DNA of 64,000 nt from Ectocarpus siliculosus (lineage: Eukaryota > Sar > Phaeophyceae > Ectocarpales > Ectocarpaceae). The notes below the pieces were generated by a model that was not told the DNA's origin, ran no database searches, and worked only from the letters and a program-made list of their open reading frames with translations. The stretch lies in assembly GCA_000310025.1 (NCBI GenBank), contig FN649740.1:16728-80727 (forward strand), written 5' to 3'. Positions 22,867 to 33,606 of this stretch are shown piece after piece (position 1 is the stretch's first letter; each line of letters opens with the position of its first letter). The translations under genes were made by a program, and so were the position numbers.

Positions 22867-25800
22867 ATGCAGAAATTCGTTTTATCGGGAGGCTTGGGAC
22901 TTTTGGGGCAACGAATCCTGCAGCACATTGTTTCCTCGGGCCATGGATGCGTTCGCGTCATGATTGTCGACACCGCTCCCCTACAAGCAGCCAAGTCTGG
23001 TGGTCCTCCTACTGCTGCACCTGGCATCACCGGTGATCCTGCGGTTGGAAATGGTGCGAAATGCGAGGTTCTGGGTTCCTCAACTGCTCGCGGTGCTGCG
23101 GCTCCGATCGCAGACGACAGCAGTACCGGTGCCGTCTCGGTTGTGCGGGGAGATCTCAGCTCCAGCGACGTCGCGGCCGCGATCAAGAGCTTCGCCGTTG
23201 GTGATGATGGTGGCGGTGACCATGCCGAGACGACGTCGTCATCAACGCTTTCCGTTTTCCACCTAGCGTCCGTGATGAGCGGTCAAGGGGAGGAGGACTT
23301 CGGGGAGGCCCTGCGCGTCAACATCGACGGTGTGTGCAGTGTACCGCATGCGAATACATAGTCTGGAGTGGACGCCGCAGTAGGCAGAAGAACTAAAGTC
23401 TTCGCGCGAGATTCAACATTGCTTGTTTATTTTCGGACTCTTATCTGTGAATACAGTCGTAGAGTTGTGTTCCTGCAGTGAGTTTATGGATGGCATGAAG
23501 TAAGGCCGAAATGCTCCAACTTGTACGGCACCAAGCAAATTGAATGCTGCTCGAGGCCCGACTACAGTAAGTCAGTTTGTGTTGATTAATGGTGTCGTCA
23601 TGGTCGAAGTTACTGCTGCCGCTGTGGCCGGGGTGGTATTATTAGCAGCGTGCAAGGAACGCGATCTTAGCGCCACCCTCTGTGTCTCTGTGAGCAACAC
23701 TCGGCACTCCAAGAGGCCTACCTCAAGACCTTCAAGGCTTTATATTGTAGAAGGTCCGCCGTCTTGGCGTGGAATCTGCCGTGTTCTAGTCGTCTTCTAC
23801 CACCTACCCTACTGTACCTTCTCCTGGTGAAGACGGGGTGAAGTACGATGGATTGTCGTAGTCGATTGAGATACTTATCGGAGAAATTTGTCAAGGCGCC
23901 CAAGGCTGCTTCAGCCTGTCTTGAACCTCGGCTTGCTCGAAGACATGCAACCGTAGCACCGCCGTGTCACGGCTACTGGTTACTGGTGTGTTAACTGCTG
24001 CAGTCAAACACAATGGCCTCGTTGGAACCATGAACGTCCGCGTGTTTGGGTCTGACGCATGGGCCTGTTGCAGTACAACAGTTCACCCCCTCCGGCTCAA
24101 GTTTGGGCATCGGTGATTGGTTCTGTGGGAACAATGCTCCGTCGCTTTTCCCCTTAGCGGTGGCTTTCCTGATGTCCATTTATCAAACCGTTGCGGTTGC
24201 CAACGAAGACGAAGTTGTGGGCTACACACAGCCTGAATGCGGAATGCGGCTGGCTGTAGATTTTTTGCCTGACCCTTCCATTGCACGCTATCGTTATTGT
24301 TGCCGTTGTTGCTTCGTCGTGTGAATGGCCAAGCCAGGCACAAGATCGCTCCTGGACACGTGTCGTCAGATCGGGGGCAGGCCACGGTTTGTGTTCGCGA
24401 GCTCTATCGCCGCGTTCGGCGGAGGCGAGCAAGTCACCGACGAAACGAAGCTCCTTCCTCAGGCAATGATCACCCTCACCCAAGTAGTGCGACGACCATG
24501 GCACCGGCATGGGACTACTTCGAATTAGAGAGCCAAACGGTCGCCCTCACCTCTCTCATATTATACAGCAGTACCACTCTAAGAATGAGAACACAGGGAT
24601 GATCAGTACCGCACCCAGAGACAAAACAGTCAACACCAACCAGTGATCCTAACGGGACCAAGACCGGTGTATAGTACGAAACTCCTAAACCTAGGGATAC
24701 TTGCCGCAAAGGCAGAGTGTAGCGGTGCCGGTGCTGTGGCACATACGCATTTCCCAAACAAACGCTGCTCGCCCTACTCGCGCGAACGTCTTGGCGCGTG
24801 GCCTGCACTTGACTCGGTCCGGGAATAGTCAACCTATGGCATGACCAAGGCCTGCGCAGAGCTTCTCGTCAACGATTGCACAAGGTAATGTTAAAGTAAT
24901 TTAGGTGGCTAGCTTGTAGCGGCTTTGCCTTGAGTGTAGTGCAAGCACGGAAGATACTTGTAGCCTTTGCGGAGATCAGTCCTCGACGTAGATGCAAGCC
25001 CCCAAGTCCATAAACGACGCAAAAGTGTTGTGTGTGCCTCCATAGTCATGTCAAGACCCTGTCGTGGCTACAGATGTGCCCAAGTGTGTGGGCCGGGGTA
25101 CCGTCGTTTGGACGAAACACGCGCATAGGTCAGCACTTGTGCATGCCGGCTTCAGCCTTCCGTTGTTGAGCCAACTTCGCGCAAGACGGCCGCGCGGTGA
25201 CCTTCTCACGTAGAATACGTCTCCTCCTCCTTATTGTTTTCTTCTGCCGTACGCTTGGCATGAAGATCCAATTTATTTAGGTACATACCGCCCTAATTTT
25301 CGCTTGTAAGAAACATGCGTATCACTTTTGCTTTCTCCCGTCTCCGCACGGTTACCCCCCCGCCGCCAAGCTCTGCGCCCGTCGTCAAAGCGTCTTGATA
25401 TGTGGTAAAAGGTTTTGCTTCTGTTCCGTCCGGTGCTTGTGTCTGTTGGTGTGTTTATCCTCCTCCCAGGAAAGGGTTCGTCGATGGCCGTATAGCCCGC
25501 CTGCCTACGGTCGTTGTACGCCCAGGTCCCCCCAACCCGGCTGCCACGGGGTGCTTCAGCTCGGTGCCGAAAGCCGTGTTGCACGTGAGGCCGCCGCGCT
25601 TGACGTGTCGCGACTTGCATGCCGAATGTTATTACGTTATCCCTTTTTGACGATGGTGATCGGGTGTAGGTGTGTTTGTCGTCTGGGAAGGGGCCGCTCG
25701 CTTTCAAGCGATCATTTGTGTGTCTGCAGGACTTGGTTGATGTTGTGGTAGCCAACTGCTGTAGATGCTTGGAGTCGCCCTCCGTTCGAACCCTGGGCAC

Positions 25801-27781
25801 CATGCACCACTATGCACCGGTGTCGATTCATTTGCATTGAGCATGTCTTTTGGTGATATTAGCCACGATTGTGCGAGCATTCCGAAGACCCGCAGCGAAA
25901 CAGTCCGGGCAACTCGAGCCAAGTGCATGCTGTCGGACCAAGAACTAACTCTGTGTACAGCAATGGTGGGCCTGGTTTGGCGACCCCTAGCGTCGGGAGG
26001 GAGGGCAGGTCGCTATTGTGGGTTAGCGGCTACTGGTGGTAGTGTAGCTAAGGTCAGGGGTAGCCCTGTCTGCGTGTGCCCTCCCTATGACCTGCCCCAC
26101 GCCCTTTCTCGCCTTGCCTACACCGTACTGCTACCACCCCCGCCGCCGCCGTCGCCGCCACCACCACACCCACCAACGACAGGGGCAACACTTCATTTCG
26201 CCGGTCTCCCCGGATCTCCGACACGCCTGCGTCGGTCTCTGTTCGGCCGTAGATGGCTTGATCCGTTTGCATGACGCATCGGAAGCAGACTTTGGGCCGA
26301 GAGATCGGTCAGTGCACGCGTACACCCATCTGTACGATCGGTTTCGAAGGCTCCCTAAGGGGTCAATTCTCCTTCGTGCCTGTATACCGTGCGTAATGAA
26401 GCGATGCCGTGATTGGCCAGTCGCGGGACTGGAAATCTCGATGCTTTCTCACTCGGAGCGAACGGAATAGGGGACACAGGGGAAGGGTAGATCGTCGATG
26501 TTTTGTGCTTGTGTTTGTTGGCCTTTTTTCGCTGCTGTCGATGACGGATCCTTTTGGAGACAAGAGTAGGGGTGGAAATGGGGGGCAGCGCAAGACCGGC
26601 GGTATGGTAAACCATGCGGCAGGGAAGACCTTGGAAATATCATCACGCGTGCTCGCCAACAGCAGGGTTACGTTTGTCTCCAGGAATCTCCAGCCGTTTG
26701 CATTGCAGCCTGTTTGTGTTGCCCTCGACGCCTTGCTCCCAAGATCTCATCTTCCCGAAGTAATACCGTCGTTTGCCTCCTTCTTCCTCCGCGTCCCCTG
26801 TGAACCAACAGCGCAATCACTCTGCCTGCAGTGAGCCTCAGCTTGCGTGACCTCGAGGAGAGTGCGGCGAGACTCGCCAGAGAGCTAGGCAGACCTCCGG
26901 GAACGGTGAGTTGAAATCGGAATTACATGACCGGCATAGTAGCTGCTTCTAGCCCTTCGATACGTAGCTGAGAAGCTGAATATTATTCGTACGTATGGTA
27001 TACCGTCGGTGACATGGCGTAAGACATCACCCCCCCCCTGTAGCGAGTGTTTCAAGGCTCGATTACTCCATGTCGAAGAGGATGTTCCATGGTTTGTATC
27101 ACACGATACGTTCTCGGAACGCTCTCGACGAATCGGTTCCAACGCCTTCCGCCATTGTCGATACCACCACTATTGTTTCCGCCGTGGAGTATTCGCACTT
27201 TGAAAATCGGTCTAGGGGGTGTGGTTTTGCAAAACTCAAATAAATGCCGATATAGCGCACCATCTCACCGCCAGCGTGGATGCCAATCGCGAGGGAGTTC
27301 GTAGGCGTGTTTGCGTGTTTGCTATGTACCATGACACGCGCAAGTTCCAGCGACTCTCACACAAAAGGCACGAGACGCTATGATACGATATGAGACTCTC
27401 GGGGAAGGAAGCGTTGTGATACATACTTCGGCGCAGCCTTGAACACCCATCTTAGCTTGAGCCGTGTCCACGGCTATCGACCCAAAGTCTCCCCACACGA
27501 ACACTGCCCGTTACATTCAGGAGCGACTTGAAACCCGTGCTGAGCAGTGTTCATGTTCGGCCTGACCCCTATCCTATCCTATTTCCCCCGCCCGCCCCCC
27601 CTGCCGTGATTTGTGCACCGGAAAGGTTTCGTATGAGCCTGATAGCGCTGTTGAGGCAGTAGTTAAGGCAATGCCGTCGGCTGTGAAGGCGTCCAACAGG
27701 ACTGCTAACCTCGGATTGCTCGAGAGTGCAGGGGCACACGAGATAGTGGAAGACTACGTCAAGGGCGAGCGGCTGAGGTAG
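22867..27781 (+). CDS. Extended short-chain dehydrogenase, D-erythronate dehydrogenase (DenD)-like, at least 8 exons
   Basis: Exons are 22867-23329, 24338-24462, 24829-24884, 25470-25563, about 25961-26052, 26183-26307, 26832-26905 and 27626-27781 (TAG). The protein opens with a Rossmann NAD-binding motif (MQKFVLSGGLGLLGQ; GGxGxxG at residues 8-14). It has FHLASVMSGQGEEDF, the catalytic serine region RFVFASSIAAFGG, the YGMTK of the Ser-Tyr-Lys triad, and the family-typical RLPTVVVRPGPPN, SPVSPDLRH and a C-terminal EPDSAVEAVV...LGLLE. Bacterial relatives oxidise D-erythronate and related sugar acids; the substrate here is unknown. Exon 1 carries an Ala/Gly/Ser-rich insert of about 60 residues. 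Intron 2 appears to start with GC. Two junctions do not resolve: exon 4 leaves phase 0 while exon 5 needs phase 1, and a connecting piece is missing between 26307 and 26832. Confidence 0.8.
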
Positions 27782-29338
27782 CCCCGCTCGGACGTGATGA
27801 CCGCTTTAAATATTTTTTTTCACGTGTGTGCGCTCTATCGTGCCATTAGTTCATTGACTGAGGGCATCAAGGGTCAGCATGTAGAAGAAGTGATCAGGAT
27901 GTGAGGGAGGGCAAGCATATGGATCGAATTAGGTGGTAGTCAGTGGACAAGCTCCCGCTTATGCACGGCATGCACCGTCTTCTTCCTACCACATGAAGTG
28001 GTCGTCACCTCTTGCTTTTTTCGATGTCGCTCTATGTATTCATTTTCATCGAAGGAGTGGAATTGTTTGCCTAGAAATGTCTAACAAGGAGCTTGCGTGT
28101 TTTCTGGTTGTTGCTACTTTGAAGAAGACTTGGTTCAGTCGGTTTGGTTCTGTAGAGTTGGACAATTGCGGATTGTTTTCACCATGTATTTTGTTCTGCG
28201 GCCGTCGTTCTCGATCATTTTCGATGTTCGAGTAGCGAGAGGTTGAAAGTCTAGTCTATGTGTATACAAGCGAAATTTGAGGCGCTGCAAGCGTGCACAT
28301 CAGCTTCGCACCCTCACAAAATCTCCACCGATACTACAGCATTAGTTCCCGCCATTTCTGTTGATGATCCTGGGGAATTTACGTTCTCTTGAGAAATGAT
28401 GTGACACATGTATGTTTAGGTTGTAGATATCGGATCCATCGTCGTTTGCATACGTGCTGCGTGCATACATAGACTAGCTTATAGTTGTAAGCGTGCACCC
28501 GAACACACCGCAACTCCACCTTCTTTTTCGTGGGTGGTTGGTTGTACGCGTCAATCAATCCTGAATTTTGGGCACCTACCTGCACATTCAGCTGGCGCAC
28601 CTCAACCTTCTCAAAGGGCCAAGTGCTACTGTAGCGAGGCGGAGTGGGCTGTGCGATTCATGTGTTGTGAAATCTTAATCTTTGGCCCTGGAGTCCAATA
28701 GTTGCGGCGCGGGGGACACGCGGTTGGCGTGTTGGGTACGTGCGGGAGTCATTGACTGCCAACTTCCGGGCCCCCGGGGATCCTAATTATACAGTCAATC
28801 ACCGCGCACAGGCCGGCGACGTGCATGCGTGGGCTAGACACGCCAACAAGAAATATCAGGTGAGTAATGCTGTACGCGTCGTTTTACCCGTACCTCAGAT
28901 TGTTGGCGGCAAAGCTATGGAGCAATGCGGCCACGGAATCTACTCTTGCTCTCAGGGACGCGGCGCACGATTCCGCATCATATCTACATCCTCCCACACC
29001 GCAGCCAACCCATTCCAGTTGTGTTAATAAGACAAGGGCGCGAATTCCATCATAGTCTAACTGGTGTGCTTGCGGTATGATGTAGCTAAGTTGGAGAGTT
29101 TTGCTCACGGTTGCCGAATCAGCTGAACTGCTAGTTATGTTCAAAATACAGGAGAACTCCGCCGTATATCGGATAGGAGTGAGAGCCCGGGCGGGTAGCA
29201 GTGTTGTTGCAGACTACACGTAAATGCGGGGGGACTCGAGCAGAATCTAAACTGCTGTTGTACTTTAGCAGATACGAGGCGTTCCTTCTCTCTCACTATT
29301 GAATCAAAGCGTGTTGATTAAGCACACGTGCCCCCCAT

Positions 29339-29423
<85 letters not shown>

Positions 29424-29547
29424 ACTCTCACTTTCTCTTTCTCTCTCTCTCCCTCTCCCTCTCTGTCCTACCTCCATCACGATAGATCCACGAACCAACG
29501 AAAGCAGAGGGCCCGAGCCGGCCAACCACACCAGGTCCTACAATTGT
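27782..29547. other. Interval between the SDR and methyltransferase genes
   Basis: No supported gene was seen. A short exon-like frame at 28741-28860 ends at a good donor (CAG|GTGAGTAAT) but has no partner exon. A long CT run (29347-29418) lies about 130 bases before the methyltransferase start. Confidence 0.45.
29347..29418. repeat. (CT)n microsatellite, about 36 units
   Basis: About 72 bases of uninterrupted CT, followed by CACTCT variants. It lies in the probable promoter or 5' leader of the methyltransferase gene. Confidence 0.9.
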
Positions 29548-31751
29548 ATGGCTCTTCGAAATTCCATCGCCTCGAGAATGCGCGGGGCGGCGACGGCGTT
29601 GTGTAGGTTGGCAATAACAGCCGAACGCCAGGTGGCACCGATGCGACTACTGCGGTCAACGACTGCACGGGGTGAGGGGGTGCAACCGGCCGACACATCT
29701 GCAGAACATGTGACCAAGAAATTTGGAGATCCTTCGTTTTGGGAAAGGGAGGTGTGTTGTATCAAACGTTAAACGTTTGAATTGAAAGGTACTGCTGCGC
29801 GTTGATTGATTATGCTGCTGCAATGTTGAGCCCAACAATTCCGGTCTCTTCAACGTTCTACGCTTCGAGAATTGAGATTTTGGTGAGAGATCAGATAATG
29901 TTGCACGTTGTAGAGAAACGAAGCAGTTTTGCGACTGTCGGTTGTTGTAGATTTGAGGTGATCACTTGCCATCAACCTCATCGTGTTGCATCTATCTAAT
30001 ATGCTTTTACGAGTGTTGACTTGGCGGCAGCTGGACCACGACGTATGTATGACTCGATCAACTTCTACCGCAGTACCGCCGCTCGCTCGCGAACTAGGTG
30101 GTTTTGGCGAGAGGTCTCCTGTTGTTGGTGGTGTGCTAGACTTGTCTGCTCACTGAGAATCTTCACGCCTTTTCGTTTCCCGTCCCAAACATCCCAAACA
30201 TCATCCGTGCTCGTTGGTGGTCGCTGCTCTTGGCGCCGCACATCGTCACAACGCTACTATACAGTAGCCTTGCTTACGAAACCGTGATGTGTACGGCATA
30301 AGGCTCTGCTGCTGCGTGCACCGCCTTCTTTCCGTACCCTAATGGAGCTCGACATTAGTCTGGTTGCCCTTGTTCTTTTACACCATGTCATACACGTATA
30401 CTACCCGAATATCTGTTTGTCTTGATTTGTGGGATGGGGTGAACGTCGACCACCTCACTGTGGATACCCGCCCTGTCTTCGTTTTGTTGCTCTCTTTCGC
30501 TGCACGTGGTTCCATCGGATGGCATGTCACGGCACGGCTTTCCCTCGGCAGTACACCGGCCCCCGAGGTCAGAAGGCATTCGAATGGTTCCTGTCATACG
30601 ATGGAGGGTTGAAAGAATACCTTCTTCTGGTATTGGAGTCATTGGTGATGATGCCCTCCCACTCTCGGTGAGATCGATCACCATGAGCCATGACCGGCCA
30701 TGAAACCGCCCAAAACGCAAGATCTACCAGTCGGAATTAAGATCCGAAGGTGTTCGCATTGATGGGGTAAGGAGGTCACCCGGGGGAGGGGGGCATCCTT
30801 ACGACGGATCGGTAACGATCCTGCCCACGGACTAGGACTACTTGGAAATAGAGAGACCGCTGAAAAGCTCACGTACAGTATCTACCTCCCGTTCTCGTAC
30901 CGTTGGCATAGCGAAGGGACGAATGTATCTGGTGCTTGCGTCCAGCGGCGTGCATCGCTTGTGTGTGTACGGATAGTGAGAGAAAACGCGACACGCATAC
31001 ACAGGATTGATTCCTCACGCACCTCCTCCCAATAACAGCTGCATATGGCCAGTCAGACTGAACTCGAAGCCAGTGTGCCATGATCTCTCATTCCCGTCAC
31101 GAATTTTGGCCAAACGTCTTGTATGGACCCCTTCATGTATTACCAGACCAGGCAACATTCGTTCCCCTCAGCCCCCCCCCCCCCCCCGCCCCCAAGGACG
31201 TCTACTATAACGCACCACAGTGATCTTTTTACAGGCCGTCTTTCTCCGGTCCCCCCCAACCCCGCTCTCCAAGAGAAAGCCACAGACTTCTCCACGTTGG
31301 TTGTGGAACCAGCGAAGTGGGCCCCAAGCTAGCGGAGGAACCAGCCCTGTCGTCGCTTCACGTGACGGACATCGACTCCAGCCCCACGGCCGTGAGGCTA
31401 ATGAGGAAGCGCCACGCGACTCTCGGCAACTACGAGTGTCGCGAGGGGGATGTTCTCAACCTTGATTTTCCGGCCGGCCGCTTCGATGCGGTCGTGGACA
31501 AGGGGACGCTGGACGCCCTCCTGTGTCGAAGCGCTGAGGACGCCCTAGCTATGGTGTCTGAGGTGCATCGGGTTCTCCGCAAGGGAGGCGTGTACGTCCA
31601 GATTTCGGCGGAGGACCCCGAGGCGCGCTTGGAACTGCTCACGGAATGCGGCAGCAGCTCGGGGCGTGGGCCATGGTCTCGCTCTATCTTCAAGGAGCTC
31701 GGAGAGAGTAAGGGATCGACGGCGTACTATATGTACGTCCTCGTCAAGTAG
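29548..31751 (+). CDS. Mitochondrial-type class I SAM-dependent methyltransferase (METTL13/CSKMT-like), three exons, 278 residues
   Basis: Exons are 29548-29751, 30552-30667 and 31235-31751 (837 nt, phases 0 and 2, all GT-AG). Residues 1-41 ([20 protein letters not shown] and on) are rich in Arg, Ala, Ser and Leu with one acidic residue, as in a mitochondrial presequence. [12 protein letters not shown] (57-68) and AFEWFLSY match the N-terminal elements of the METTL13/citrate-synthase-lysine methyltransferase group. Motif I is [10 protein letters not shown] (residues 127-136), an acidic residue follows in TDIDSS, and [13 protein letters not shown] (190-202) is the family hallmark. [12 protein letters not shown] and a terminal YYMYVLVK complete the fold. 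Relatives methylate lysines on eEF1A or mitochondrial citrate synthase; the target here is not known. In the last exon the correct frame (VGCGTS) runs through a region where another frame is also open, so the exon boundary rather than the longest frame decides the start at 31235. Confidence 0.85.
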
Positions 31752-31910
31752 TGTGATTAGTTCGGATGTGTGTTGCTGTCCGATTTAGAGGGGAAGGACT
31801 CATAGCCCGCGCATATGCTTTCGTGTTTAGTCGTTTTTGGGTCTGCATGAGGACATACATGCCTACAGCGATCTTGGGAGCTGCGAAGTGCCTGCCATTC
31901 CGGCAGTCAA

Positions 31911-31947
31911 CTTTCCTTTCCTTTCCTTTCCTTTCCTTTCCTTTCCG
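31911..31947. repeat. (CTTTC)n pentanucleotide repeat
   Basis: About seven CTTTC units in tandem, 160 bases after the methyltransferase stop codon. Confidence 0.9.
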
Positions 31948-33356
31948 ACTTTGGTTTGTGGAAACCCCGAGGATATCCGACGAAGCACGTTCGTGTATGT
32001 AGTACTGCTGGCTGTAATTTTCCGTTTGTTTCCTTACGGGCGAGGTGTGTGTGACCCCTTGAGCGTTGTTTGTCCTTGATGGCCCTATTTAGCATAGCGT
32101 CCTGCTTGGTGTGTCGGTTGATGATATTGTTTTGCTGCAGCCGGTATGCGGGGCTTCTACATTATATCTTCTTCGGTAGTCGTGCGCTTGATTCCTGTTG
32201 GTTTATCCTCGGCTTGGAGTGTTAATTGATCGGTTGATATTCAGCACCCCCTTAAGACATTTCCCGTAGTACGTGTAGACTGTTCTTGTTGCTCGAGGTG
32301 TGGACGCCTGAGGTTTGATGTTTGTGCGACGTCTCTTCGGAGCATCTCTCCTTCCGGAGTGGTTCCACTTCTTCTGTCATGGGTACTGTGAAGGGTTGGG
32401 TGGGTGGGTGGGCAGACTTATTGCTTCTTTTCTCCTCCGTGTTTTCTCGGTTCTCGAAGGCAATGGAGAAGATGAAAGCAGCGAGAGAAGTTGCCCGCAC
32501 TTTCCGATTGGCTCAATCTGTTCAAGGTATTTCCGGGTGACAGAAAATCCTTGGTATTCGCTGCTGTTGTCGGGGTCACCGGCGGTGGGTACTACTTCGA
32601 AGTGTTCCAGTACCATTGTACACACGCATTACCATGCGACGCCAAACGTACGTCCAAAGTGGTGCCTAGGGGACCGCGGGTTGTTTCGGACCGCTTCGCT
32701 TACAACCTTAAAAACACGCCCGCGGTGCCGACATACCTTTGTCTATTTATAGTGCATGTTCCTTGGGTGGGGTCTACTGTACGTGCCGTGACAGATGATC
32801 CCTGCTGAGTGGAAAGTATGGCTGTACACATGTTCGTCCCCTCAAAACCCCGAAGAAAGTCACTGGTGGCGTGTTCGTTGCCCCTGGGGTGGCTCCCACG
32901 GGTGAACCTGTCCGTCTCTCTGTAGGTGCGCCCCTGCCACCTGTCTGTCTATATCTTGACCCCACCACAAAAAATAGATCTAGTGGTGATGCAGGTTGAA
33001 AACGACATGTGTAGACCGTAGTTCTGCTGTTTTGCATCTACAGATATAGTGTACTATGTGAATACATTTGTACTGTAGTCTACTGCTAGAAACAGAACGC
33101 CGTGTGTGGTGATGGTTTGTGTGTCCGGCCCAGTTTTTCTGGCGCCAGCCTATACACCATTCATTGACGTATCAGCCCGTGGCCGGATATTATAATGAAT
33201 GGTGGCGTCCCATATGTAGGGCAGCTATGATATAATAGGTAGTAAATACAGCAACATATGCATACATGGGAGCAGTCTTTTTGCTTATACAATTGTCACA
33301 ACACATGTATACCTCTCGTGTTCCTCTCAACGTCCGGATGGGGGCCGGTGGAAGAG

Positions 33357-33361
<5 letters not shown>

Positions 33362-33429
<68 letters not shown>
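33362..33429. repeat. (AG)n microsatellite, about 34 units
   Basis: Uninterrupted AG dinucleotides about 180 bases upstream of the proposed start at 33607. It parallels the CT run upstream of the methyltransferase gene, on the opposite strand. Confidence 0.9.
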
Positions 33430-33430
<1 letters not shown>

Positions 33431-33606
33431 ACATCCACCGGAAAAATATACGACACCCGATCCCCGGAAAACGTACACATGAAAACGCCGTCCGAACTCT
33501 TCTCTCTACAAACCCACAATAGATAAAGGCGGCACGAAGGCACGAACGGGTACACCGAGCACCGGCCACCCAGACCATATCATCTCGTGTGTAACTTGCG
33601 GACACC

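Larger units (their letters stand above)
31752..33606. other. Gene-free interval
   Basis: No supported exon was seen. It contains a TTTCC pentanucleotide run (31911-31947), a segment (33136-33177) similar to 1243-1295, and a long GA run (33362-33429). Confidence 0.45.

Noticed and set aside
28741-28860. Exon-like frame ending in GDVHAWARHANKKYQ with a GTGAGTAAT donor
   Set aside because: A good donor, but no partner exon, no known domain and no start supported.
29299-29547. Upstream extension of the methyltransferase frame through the CT run
   Set aside because: The Ser/Leu run is the CT microsatellite. The ATG at 29548 starts a convincing presequence.
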